A stretch of DNA of 64,000 nt from assembly GCF_030814415.1 (NCBI RefSeq), contig NZ_JAUSVB010000006.1, forward strand, positions 339,589-403,588. The letters run 5' to 3'. Under the pieces are notes generated by a model. That model had not been told where the DNA came from. It saw only the letters and a list, made by a program, of their open reading frames with translations, and did not search any database. Source of the DNA: Cellulomonas humilata. Its GTDB lineage: Bacteria; Actinomycetota; Actinomycetes; Actinomycetales; Cellulomonadaceae. Position numbers and translations under genes: made by a program. Shown piece after piece: positions 24,258 to 31,809 of the stretch (positions within the stretch are counted from its first letter, which is position 1; each line of letters opens with the position of its first letter).

Positions 24258-26284
24258 GCGTCGCAGAAGAGCTGGTCGCACGGTCCAACAGGCTCGGGGC
24301 GGACCCGCGGACCACGAACTACGCGGGTGGGAACACCTCCGCGAAGGGCACCGCGACGGATCCGGTCACGGGTACGGATGTCGAGCTGCTCTGGGTCAAG
24401 GGCTCGGGTGGTGATCTGGGCACGTTGACGGAGAAGAACCTGGCGGTGCTGCGGCTGGACCGGCTGCGTGCGCTGGTCGACGTCTACCCGGGCGTGGACC
24501 GTGAGGACGAGATGGTCGCGGCGTTCGACTACTGCCTGCACGGCAAGGGGGGTGCGGCGCCGTCGATCGACACGGCGATGCACGCGCTGGTCGACGCGGT
24601 GCACGTGGACCACCTGCACCCGGACTCGGGGATCGCGTTCGCGACGGCCGCCGACGGCGAGGCGCTGACCCAGGAGGTCTTCGGGGACTCGGTCGTGTGG
24701 GTGCCGTGGCGTCGGCCGGGGTTCCAGCTCGGGCTGGACATCGCGGAGATCAAGGAGAAGAACCCGCAGGCCATCGGCTGCATCTTGGGCGGGCACGGCA
24801 TCACCGCCTGGGGTGACACCTCCGAGGAGGCCGAGGAGCGGTCGCTGGAGATCGTGCGGACCGCCGAGGCGTTCATCGCGGAGAAGCTCGCGGCAGGCCC
24901 GCACCCGTTCGGTGAGGTGGTCGTCAGCCCGCTTGGCGACGAGGAGCGGCGGGCTCGTGCGGCCGCGCTCGCGCCGGTGATCCGTGGGCTGGCCTCGACG
25001 GACAGGCCGCAGGTCGGTCACTACACCTCCTCGGACGTCGTGCTGGACTTCGTGTCTCGCGCTGCGCTGCCGCGTCTGGCCGAGCTGGGCACGTCGTGCC
25101 CGGACCATTTCCTGCGCACCAAGGTCAAGCCGCTGGTCGTGGACCTGCCCTCGGACGCGCCGATCGAGGAGGTCGTGGGCCGGCTCAAGGAGCTGCACGC
25201 CCTGTACCGGGCGGACTACCAGGGCTACTACGACCGCAACGCCACCGAGGACAGCCCGGCGATCCGTGGGGCGGACCCGGCGATCGTGCTGGTGCCCGGG
25301 GTGGGGATGTTCTCGTTCGGCAAGGACAAGCAGACCGCGCGGGTGGCGGGGGAGTTCTACGTCAACGCGATCAACGTGATGCGCGGCGCCGAGGCGATCA
25401 GCACGTATGTGCCGATCGGCGAGGCGGAGAAGTTCCGGATCGAGTACTGGGCGCTGGAGGAGGCCAAGCTCGCGCGGATGCCCAAGCCCAAGCCGCTGGC
25501 CACCCGGGTCGCACTGGTCACCGGGGCGGGGTCGGGCATCGGGCGGGCGATCGCCGAGCGGCTCGCCGCCGAGGGCGCGTGCGTGGTCGTCGCGGACCTC
25601 AACCTGGAGGGCGCCTCCGAGGTCGCCGCGTCACTGGGAGGTCCGGACGTGGCCATCGCGGTGCAGGCCGACGTGACCTCCGAGGAGGACATCGCCCGGC
25701 TCATCGCGTCGACGGCACTCGCGTTCGGTGGTGTCGACCTGGTCGTGAACAACGCCGGGCTGTCCATCTCCAAGCCGCTGCTGGACACCACCGTCAAGGA
25801 CTGGGACCTGCAGCACGACGTGATGGCCCGCGGCTCGTTCCTGGTCGCCCGTGAGGCGGCCCGGGCGATGATCGCCCAGGACATGGGCGGGGACATCGTC
25901 TACATCGCCTCGAAGAACTCCCTGTTCGCGGGGCCGAACAACATCGCGTACTCGGCGACCAAGGCCGACCAGGCCCACCAGGTCCGCCTGCTCGCCGCCG
26001 AGCTGGGCGGGCACGGGATCCGGGTCAACGGGGTCAACCCCGACGGTGTCGTGCGCGGGTCGGGGATCTTCGCCGGCGGCTGGGGCGCCCAGCGCGCCGC
26101 CACCTACGGGGTGCCCGAGGAGGAGCTGGGTGCCTACTACGCCCAACGGACCCTGCTCAAGCGCGAGGTCCTGCCCGAGCACGTCGCCGCGGCGGTCTTC
26201 GCGCTGACCGGCCCCGACCTGGTGCAGACCACCGGTCTGCACATCCCGGTCGACTCCGGCGTTGCGGCGGCCTTCCTGCGATGA
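24254..26284 (+). CDS. rhaEW: Bifunctional rhamnulose-1-phosphate aldolase / L-lactaldehyde dehydrogenase
   Basis: 676-residue fusion. The N-terminal class II aldolase domain (1-400) cleaves L-rhamnulose 1-phosphate to DHAP and L-lactaldehyde, with zinc ligands in VDHLHPDS (His120, His122) and GGHG (His181). The C-terminal short-chain dehydrogenase (415-676) has TGAGSGIG at 423-430 and catalytic Tyr566 and Lys570, and would oxidise lactaldehyde to lactate. The same fusion is known as RhaEW in Bacillus and RhaD/RhaA-type in other bacteria. The ATG overlapping the isomerase stop is preferred to one three codons earlier. A strong hairpin follows it. Confidence 0.95.
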   Translation: MSVAEELVARSNRLGADPRTTNYAGGNTSAKGTATDPVTGTDVELLWVKGSGGDLGTLTEKNLAVLRLDRLRALVDVYPGVDREDEMVAAFDYCLHGKGGAAPSIDTAMHALVDAVHVDHLHPDSGIAFATAADGEALTQEVFGDSVVWVPWRRPGFQLGLDIAEIKEKNPQAIGCILGGHGITAWGDTSEEAEERSLEIVRTAEAFIAEKLAAGPHPFGEVVVSPLGDEERRARAAALAPVIRGLASTDRPQVGHYTSSDVVLDFVSRAALPRLAELGTSCPDHFLRTKVKPLVVDLPSDAPIEEVVGRLKELHALYRADYQGYYDRNATEDSPAIRGADPAIVLVPGVGMFSFGKDKQTARVAGEFYVNAINVMRGAEAISTYVPIGEAEKFRIEYWALEEAKLARMPKPKPLATRVALVTGAGSGIGRAIAERLAAEGACVVVADLNLEGASEVAASLGGPDVAIAVQADVTSEEDIARLIASTALAFGGVDLVVNNAGLSISKPLLDTTVKDWDLQHDVMARGSFLVAREAARAMIAQDMGGDIVYIASKNSLFAGPNNIAYSATKADQAHQVRLLAAELGGHGIRVNGVNPDGVVRGSGIFAGGWGAQRAATYGVPEEELGAYYAQRTLLKREVLPEHVAAAVFALTGPDLVQTTGLHIPVDSGVAAAFLR

Positions 26285-26303
26285 GCCACCAGAACGGCAC
26301 TCT

Positions 26304-26357
26304 GCGACGAGCGCGGCAGTTCCGACTGCCGCGCTCGTCGCGGACTGCCGCACTCGG
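26304..26357. repeat. Intergenic palindromic element, TGCCGCGCTCGT word
   Basis: A perfect 17-bp stem (gcgacgagcgcggcagt, 26304-26320, and its complement 26325-26341) with a TCCG loop. It is followed by a GGACTG linker (26342-26347) and a shortened copy of the right arm (ccgcactcgg). It lies inside the operon between the aldolase-dehydrogenase and rhamnulokinase genes, so it would be transcribed and could modulate rhaB expression or mRNA decay. Confidence 0.85.
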
Positions 26358-26369
26358 CGGGGCGGCGCG

Positions 26370-27833
26370 GTGAGCGCGTTCGCCGCCGTCGACCTCGGGG
26401 CCTCGTCGGGCCGGGTCATCGTCGGGACCGTCGACGGCGGGCGGGTGTCGCTGCACGAGGTCAACCGGTTCCCGAACGGACCCGTCCAGCTGGCGGGTGC
26501 GCTGCACTGGGACGTGCTCGGGCTCTACCGGGGCGTGCTCGACGGGCTGCGGGCCGCGGGCCGCGAGGCGGGGGTGCTCAGCGGCGTCGGCATCGACTCG
26601 TGGGCGGTGGACTACGGGCTCCTCGACCGCGACGGCGCCCTGGTGGGCAACCCGTTCCACTACCGCGACGCGCGCACCGACGGAGTCCCGGACACGGTCT
26701 TCGCGACGATCCCCGCAGCCGAGCTGTACGCCCGGACCGGCCTGCAGGTGCAGCCGTTCAACACCGTGTTCCAGCTGGTCGCCGCGCAGGGCACCGCGGC
26801 GCTCGCCGCAGCGCAGACCGCTCTGCTGATCCCGGACCTGCTGGGCTGCTGGCTGACCGGCGCGCGCGTCGCGGAGGTGACCAACGCGTCGACCACCGGC
26901 CTGCTCGACGCGTCGACGCGGACGTGGGCGACCGACCTGGCGGAGCGGCTGGGGATCGACAGCACCCTGCTCCCCCCGCTGCTCGACCCGGGTGCGCTGC
27001 TCGGCCACGTGCGCGCGGACGTCGGCCTGCACGGGACCGTGCCGGTGTGGACCGTCGGCTCGCACGACACCGCCTCGGCCGTCGTCGCCGTGCCGGCCGT
27101 CGGCGACGACTTCGCCTACATCTCCTGCGGGACCTGGTCGCTGGTGGGCCTCGAGCTGGACCGACCAGTGCTCACCGAGGCCAGCCGCGCCGCCAACTTC
27201 ACCAACGAGGCCGGGGTCGACGGCACGGTCCGGTACCTGCGCAACGTCATGGGGCTGTGGGTGCTCCAGGAGTCCCTGCGCACCTGGAACGAGGCCGGGC
27301 TCCCTGCCGACCTGCCCGACCTGCTCGCGGCAGCCGCCCGCGTACCGGCGCTGACCACGGTGGTCGACGTCGACGGTCCGGCGTTCCTGCCGCCGGGCGA
27401 CATGCCCGCCCGTATCGCCGCCGAGGCCGAACGGACCGGGCAGACGCCGCCGCAGTCGCAGGCCGAGACGGTCCGCTGCATCCTCGACTCGCTCGCGCTC
27501 GCCTACCGGCGGGCCGTCCGGCAGTCGTCGGCGCTCGCGGGCAAGGACGTCAGCGTCGTGCACGTGGTCGGCGGGGGGGTGCGCAACGAGCTGCTGTGCC
27601 AGCTCACTGCGGACGCGACGGGTCTGTCGGTGGTCGCGGGGCCCGTCGAGGGTGCCGCGCTGGGCAACGTGCTGGTGCAGGCACGGGCCGCCGGGGTGCT
27701 CTCCGGCGGGCTCGCGGACCTGCGGGCGGTGGGCGCGCAAGGCCTCGAGCTCCGGCGCTACGAGCCCGGGGCGACCGGTGGTCCGACCGACCGGCAGTGG
27801 GCTGCTGCCGAGCACCGGGTCGAAGGTCCGTAG
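26370..27833 (+). CDS. rhaB: Rhamnulokinase
   Basis: 487-residue FGGY-family kinase phosphorylating L-rhamnulose at O-1. It opens with the phosphate-1 motif AAVDLGASSGRVIVG and has GVGIDSWAVDYGLLD with the catalytic Asp region near residue 75. The C-terminal domain has FAYISCGTWSLVG, GLWVLQESLRTWNE and the adenosine motif VVGGGVRNELLCQ. GTG start with only a weak purine-rich signal; the long open frame upstream contains the hairpin element and is not coding. Fourth gene of the rhamnose operon, completing conversion of rhamnose to DHAP and lactate. Confidence 0.95.
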   Translation: MSAFAAVDLGASSGRVIVGTVDGGRVSLHEVNRFPNGPVQLAGALHWDVLGLYRGVLDGLRAAGREAGVLSGVGIDSWAVDYGLLDRDGALVGNPFHYRDARTDGVPDTVFATIPAAELYARTGLQVQPFNTVFQLVAAQGTAALAAAQTALLIPDLLGCWLTGARVAEVTNASTTGLLDASTRTWATDLAERLGIDSTLLPPLLDPGALLGHVRADVGLHGTVPVWTVGSHDTASAVVAVPAVGDDFAYISCGTWSLVGLELDRPVLTEASRAANFTNEAGVDGTVRYLRNVMGLWVLQESLRTWNEAGLPADLPDLLAAAARVPALTTVVDVDGPAFLPPGDMPARIAAEAERTGQTPPQSQAETVRCILDSLALAYRRAVRQSSALAGKDVSVVHVVGGGVRNELLCQLTADATGLSVVAGPVEGAALGNVLVQARAAGVLSGGLADLRAVGAQGLELRRYEPGATGGPTDRQWAAAEHRVEGP

Positions 27834-27908
27834 TCCGCAGACCCGCTCCTTCCTAGCGTGGAGACGAGGCCCCCCGAAGGCGTCGGGCCCAGTCCCGAAG
27901 GAGTGGTC

Positions 27909-28682
27909 ATGCGTACCGTCGTCATCACGGGATCGGCATCGGGCATCGGGCTCGCGACCGCAGAGATCCTGCGCGACCGGGGTGACCGGGTCATCGGCGT
28001 GGACCTGCACGACGCGGAGGTCGTCGCGGACCTCTCGACCGTCGCCGGCCGGGCGGCCATGGTCGAGGACGTGCGCGCCCTCAGCGGGGGCACCATCGAC
28101 GCCGTCGTCGCGAACGCCGGCCTGGCCCTGTCCAGCCCCGCGACCGTCGCCGTGAACTTCTACGGCTGCGTCGCGACGCTCGACGGGTTGCGGCCCCTCC
28201 TGGTCGGCTCGTCGGCTCCCCGCGCGGCGCTCACCAGCTCGATGGCGAGCCTGATGCCGCACGACGACCTGTTGGTCGAGCTGGCCCTGGCCGGCGACGA
28301 GTCCAAGGCGCTGGAGCGGGCGCAGGAGCTGGTCGACGCCGACCTCGGCGCGTTGATCTACTCGTCGACCAAGGTGGCGCTCAGCCGCTGGATGCGCCGG
28401 CACGCAGCGACGCCGGAGTGGGCTGGTACGGGCATCCCGCTGAACGGGATCGGCCCCGGGATCGTCGAGACGCCGATGACCGCCGACCTGATCGCCAGCG
28501 AGGAGCAGCGCGCCGCGATGGCGGACGTGGTGCCGATGCCGCTGAACGGCTACATGCAGGCCGAGGTACCGGCCCGGCTGCTCGCGTGGCTGGTCAGCGA
28601 GGAGAACACGCACGTGTGCGGCCAGCTCGTCTTCGTCGACGGCGGCTCCGACGTGGTGATCCGCGGCGACAGCACCTGGTGA
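27909..28682 (+). CDS. Short-chain dehydrogenase/reductase
   Basis: 257 residues, classical SDR. The cofactor motif is TGSASGIG near residue 8, NAG is in VVANAGLALS, catalytic Ser is in LTSSMASL, and Tyr/Lys are in YSSTKVALSRW. The cofactor-binding Asp after the second strand (VIGVDLHDAE) favours NAD(H). Strong gaaggag before the ATG. It lies 75 bases after rhamnulokinase with a DevR-like half-box between them, so it may have its own promoter. A good hairpin terminator follows. Related proteins include 3-alpha-hydroxysteroid dehydrogenase-like SDRs; the substrate is unknown. Confidence 0.88.
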   Translation: MRTVVITGSASGIGLATAEILRDRGDRVIGVDLHDAEVVADLSTVAGRAAMVEDVRALSGGTIDAVVANAGLALSSPATVAVNFYGCVATLDGLRPLLVGSSAPRAALTSSMASLMPHDDLLVELALAGDESKALERAQELVDADLGALIYSSTKVALSRWMRRHAATPEWAGTGIPLNGIGPGIVETPMTADLIASEEQRAAMADVVPMPLNGYMQAEVPARLLAWLVSEENTHVCGQLVFVDGGSDVVIRGDSTW

Positions 28683-28689
28683 GCGTGGA

Positions 28690-28732
28690 GACCGGCGCGC
28701 GGGGCCGCTCGGGACGGGTCCGCGCGCCGGTC
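28690..28732 (+). terminator. Terminator-like hairpin after the SDR gene
   Basis: Perfect 13-bp stem (gaccggcgcgcgg and its complement) with a 17-base loop, beginning eight bases after the stop codon. No T-tract, as is common in high-GC actinobacteria. It would separate the rhamnose operon transcript from the class II aldolase gene. Confidence 0.6.
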
Positions 28733-28766
28733 CAGACATCGTCCGGCGCGCGCCTCGGTGCACCCA

Positions 28767-28780
28767 GGGACGAAGGTCCC
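28767..28780. promoter_or_regulatory. Possible DevR/DosR-like box
   Basis: GGGACGAAGGTCCC, a perfect GGGAC-N4-GTCCC palindrome resembling the core of the hypoxia/redox regulator DevR (DosR) boxes of actinobacteria. It lies 80 bases before the class II aldolase start. Only one full match is seen, so this is a motif observation. Confidence 0.35.
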
Positions 28781-28815
28781 TCGTTGTGGAGGCGGGGGTC
28801 GCGACAGAATCCTCA

Positions 28816-28827
28816 TGAAACGATTCA
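28816..28827. promoter_or_regulatory. Rhamnose-island operator (TGAAACGATTCA)
   Basis: Reverse complement of the box before rhaM (TGAATCGTTTCA), 19 bases ahead of the class II aldolase ATG. Places that gene in the same regulon. Confidence 0.7.
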
Positions 28828-28846
28828 TCGATCGAAGGACGTCGAC

Positions 28847-29503
28847 ATGCTGCAGTCCCACCGCGCCGCACGCGCGACCGCGCCCGTGCGCGACGAGATC
28901 CTCTACTACTGCCGCGAGTCCGTCCGCGCCGGCCTGAACTTCAACACGCAGGGGAACATCAGCGTCCGCCTGAGCGACGAGGCGATCGTCATCACGCCGT
29001 CCGGCGTGCGGTACGACCTCATGACGCCCGAGGACCTGGTGGTCGTCGACCTCGACGGGAACGTCCTCGAGGGGAGCATGCTGCCGTCGACCGAGCTGCC
29101 CGTGCACCTCGCGCACTACCGCCGCCGCCCGGAGGTCCAGGCGATCGTGCACACCGAGTCCACCTTCGTGAACGTGCTCGGCGTGCTCGGCCGGACCATC
29201 GACCCGGTGCTGCTCAACATGGTGCTCTACGCCAAGGGGCCGGTCCCGGTGATGCCGTTCGAGTTCTCGACGCACGCCGAGTTCGGTCGGCGCAGCGCCG
29301 ACCTCATGGGCGACACCGTCAACGCGGTCGTGTGGGCCAACCACGGGCTGCTGGCCGTCGGCACCACGCTCGAGCTCGCGTTCAAGGTGGCCGTGGCCGT
29401 CGAGGAGAACGCCGAGGTGCTGCACCACGCGAGCCTTGCCGGCGTGCCGAACGTGCTGGTCTACGACCGCATCGCCGTGCCCGAGGGCGCCCGGCTGCCG
29501 TAG
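28847..29503 (+). CDS. Class II aldolase/adducin family protein
   Basis: 218 residues, the usual size of L-fuculose- or L-ribulose-type class II aldolases and epimerases. Visible signatures are GLNFNTQGNISVRL, ITPSGVRYD, a Glu in LPSTELPVHLAHYRRR, and a late ANHGLLAVG with one metal His. The region after the ELPVHLAHY His reads VQAIVHTES, which keeps only one of the usual paired His and may weaken zinc binding. Start chosen for aagga upstream. Its operator ties it to the rhamnose regulon, giving a second aldolase beside the RhaEW fusion; it may handle fuculose-1-phosphate or a related product. Confidence 0.88.
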   Translation: MLQSHRAARATAPVRDEILYYCRESVRAGLNFNTQGNISVRLSDEAIVITPSGVRYDLMTPEDLVVVDLDGNVLEGSMLPSTELPVHLAHYRRRPEVQAIVHTESTFVNVLGVLGRTIDPVLLNMVLYAKGPVPVMPFEFSTHAEFGRRSADLMGDTVNAVVWANHGLLAVGTTLELAFKVAVAVEENAEVLHHASLAGVPNVLVYDRIAVPEGARLP

Positions 29504-30409
29504 TCAGCCCAGGGTCGCCGCGACGACCAGCAGCACCGGTACGCACAGCACGGTCGTCACGAGTCCGGCGTCCCGCGCGAGCGCCTCGCCGTGCCGGTAC
29601 TGCATCGCGTAGACGAGGACGTTCTGCGCGGTCGGCAGGGCGGCCATCGCGACGACCGCGAGCAGCGCCTGCGGCGGCAGGCCGAGGGCCGTGCCCAGTC
29701 CCCACGCGAGGAGCGGGTGCACCAGGGCGCGCAGGCTCACCGCGAGCGTCAGGTCGGCGCGCGGTGCCGCGGAGTCGACCGTCCGCGGCACGGCGAGCGC
29801 CATGCCGAAGGTGAGGAGAGCGAGCGGTGCGGCCGCGGCCCCGACCAGGCGGAACGGCTCGTACACGACCTCCGGCAGCGACCAGGGCAGCGCCGCCAGG
29901 ACGAGGCCGAGGAGCGTGCCGACGATGATCGGGTTGCTCAGGGTCCGCCGCAGCACGGACCCGCTGCGGGAGCCTCGGTCGAGCACCGCGAAGGCGATCG
30001 GAGCCAGGACGAGGAGCTGAAAGAGCAAGGTCGGGACGACGGCGACCGCGTCGTCTAGCAGGTAGACGGCCAGCGGGAGGCCGACGTTGCCGGCGTTGAC
30101 GTAGGACGACGCGAGCGTTCCGACGGTGATGTCGGCGGCCGGTCGACGCAGGGCGAACCGCAGGACGAGGACCGCGACGAGCGCGACGGCCACCGTGGAC
30201 GTCCAGGTGACGACGGCCTGGCGGGACAGCAGCAGGTGCAGGTCGGCGTGCGCGACCGTGGTGAGCAGCAGCGCCGGGGTGGCCACCGCGAACACGACGC
30301 GCGCGAGCACCGGCGCGGCGCGCTCGCCCAGCACGCGCCGGCGGGCCAGGAACCAGCCGAGCGCGACGACGGCCCCCATCGTGGCGAGTGCGGTGATGAC
30401 TGCGCCCAT
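29504..30409 (-). CDS. AEC-family transporter
   Basis: 301 residues, about ten hydrophobic segments in two five-helix halves, as in the auxin efflux carrier/malate permease (AEC) family. Typical motifs are VFAVATPALLLTTVA in the first half, SSYVNAGNVGLPLAVYLLDD around residue 100, and a late ALPTAQNVLVYAMQY. The family moves organic acids or small anions by secondary transport. It ends directly against the convergent aldolase stop. In this setting it could export lactate or another sugar-derived acid, but that is inference. Confidence 0.9.
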   Translation of the reverse strand: MGAVITALATMGAVVALGWFLARRRVLGERAAPVLARVVFAVATPALLLTTVAHADLHLLLSRQAVVTWTSTVAVALVAVLVLRFALRRPAADITVGTLASSYVNAGNVGLPLAVYLLDDAVAVVPTLLFQLLVLAPIAFAVLDRGSRSGSVLRRTLSNPIIVGTLLGLVLAALPWSLPEVVYEPFRLVGAAAAPLALLTFGMALAVPRTVDSAAPRADLTLAVSLRALVHPLLAWGLGTALGLPPQALLAVVAMAALPTAQNVLVYAMQYRHGEALARDAGLVTTVLCVPVLLVVAATLG

Positions 30410-30457
30410 CAGGTCGCCGGGCGGGGTCGGGGGATCACGGCGTCGATCCTTGCAGGA

Positions 30458-30931
30458 TCAGCGTCGCGCGATGTCGCGCCCGAGGTGGGCGGGCTGCAGG
30501 CCGGACGCGCGCAGACGTCGGCGGTCCGCTGCTGTGTCGTACATGAGCTGGGTGTGGAAGTAGTTGACCTGTTCCAGGACTGCGAGCACCCAGAACGCGA
30601 GGCCCGGCAGCGCCTGGTCGGCCGGTCCCCTCACCAGCGCCGCGACGAGGACGCCGAGCACGATGCCGAGCAGTGCCCAGTTGATCCGGCGCAGGATCGC
30701 GTAGACGCCCATCCCCGCCGGCGCCGCCGGCCGACGGAGCTTCAGCAGCCAGTACACGGACCCCTGCAGCAGGATGAACAGCGCCAGCGCGGTGCCTAGC
30801 ACATTGGCCGGCGACCGGGGTAGCCCGATCAAGCCGTAGGCGACCCAGGGCAGCACGACGATGCTGGCCAGCTCGCCCGTGGCCAACGACCACAACCGTC
30901 GGCGGACGGGTGACGAGGTGGCGCGCGACAT
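30458..30931 (-). CDS. Small membrane protein of unknown function
   Basis: 157 residues. Four hydrophobic segments are visible (about 16-35, 44-62, 77-96 and 104-122), followed by a polar tail. LEQVNYFHTQLMYDTAADRRRLRASGL near residues 120-145 is a pattern seen in small actinobacterial membrane proteins often found near other genes of unknown function. Start is the Met before SRATSSP; the frame upstream runs across the LacI-type box. It is divergent from the SDR, flavoprotein, SGNH operon and may share its control region. Confidence 0.65.
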   Translation of the reverse strand: MSRATSSPVRRRLWSLATGELASIVVLPWVAYGLIGLPRSPANVLGTALALFILLQGSVYWLLKLRRPAAPAGMGVYAILRRINWALLGIVLGVLVAALVRGPADQALPGLAFWVLAVLEQVNYFHTQLMYDTAADRRRLRASGLQPAHLGRDIARR

Positions 30932-30958
30932 CGGTCGAGCGTAAGCCGGACCGGTGCC

Positions 30959-30972
30959 GGAAAGCGCTTGCC
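30959..30972. promoter_or_regulatory. LacI-type operator, CGCTT family
   Basis: GGAAAGCGCTTGCC with a perfect AAGCGCTT core, between the small membrane protein gene and the divergent SDR operon. On the other strand it reads GGCAAGCGCTTTCC, matching the boxes at 37714, 42097 and 46357. Confidence 0.6.
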
Positions 30973-31050
30973 TGAACGGCATCTGACATGGCACGATCGG
31001 TTCCGACGCGCAGGTCAGACGTGCGTCCCGCACACGGAGGTAGGGCAACG

Positions 31051-31809
31051 ATGCCGGCAGTCGCACTGGTCACCGGGGGCAATCGGGGGATCGGCCTCGG
31101 AATCACGCAGCGGCTGCTCGCCGACGGGTTCGCAGTCTCGATCCTGGCCACACGCGAGGAGCCGACCGAGCTGCTGGAGTCGCTCGACGCCCCAGGCCGG
31201 GTCCGCTACGTGCGCGGTTCGGTGGCCGACCTCGAGGACCACGCCCGGTTCGTCGACGACGCGGTCGAGGCCTGGGGTCGCCTCGACCTGCTGGTGAACA
31301 ACGCCGGGGTCGCTCCCAGCGTGCGGGCGGACCTCCTCGAGGCCGGCGCCGAGAGCTTCGACCGGGTGCTGGGCATCAACCTGCGCGGGCCGTACTTCCT
31401 GACGCAGACGTTCGCGAACAAGGTGATCGCGCTCGGTTCAACGAACCTGCCCCGCGCCACCGTCATCAACGTGTCGAGCATCTCCGCCACCACCGTCTCC
31501 ACCAACCGCGGCGACTACTGCATCTCCAAGGCCGGCGTCGCCATGGCCACGCAGCTGTTCGCCGTGCGCCTCGCGCCCGAGGGGATCGTCGTCTACGAGG
31601 TGCGGCCCGGGGTGATCGCCACCGACATGACCGCGGGCGTCACCGAGAAGTACGACGCCCTGATCGCCGAGGGCCTCGCGCCCATCAACCGGTGGGGCCG
31701 ACCGTCCGACGTCGCCGGCGCGGTCTCGATCCTCGCGTCCGGTCAGACCCCGTACTCGACCGGCGAGGTGTTCCACGTCGACGGCGGCATGCACATCCCG
31801 GTGCTGTGA
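31051..31809 (+). CDS. Short-chain dehydrogenase/reductase, FabG-like
   Basis: 252 residues. TGGNRGIG cofactor motif near residue 8, NNAG near 86, Ser in INVSSISATTV, and a YCISKAGV active site with Tyr and Lys about 150 residues in. The C-terminal FHVDGGMHIPVL is typical. Start ATG with ggaggtaggg upstream. It is the first gene of a three-gene operon; the flavoprotein starts on its stop codon. FabG-like SDRs in sugar operons usually act on a secondary alcohol of a sugar or sugar lactone. The substrate here is unknown. Confidence 0.88.
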   Translation: MPAVALVTGGNRGIGLGITQRLLADGFAVSILATREEPTELLESLDAPGRVRYVRGSVADLEDHARFVDDAVEAWGRLDLLVNNAGVAPSVRADLLEAGAESFDRVLGINLRGPYFLTQTFANKVIALGSTNLPRATVINVSSISATTVSTNRGDYCISKAGVAMATQLFAVRLAPEGIVVYEVRPGVIATDMTAGVTEKYDALIAEGLAPINRWGRPSDVAGAVSILASGQTPYSTGEVFHVDGGMHIPVL

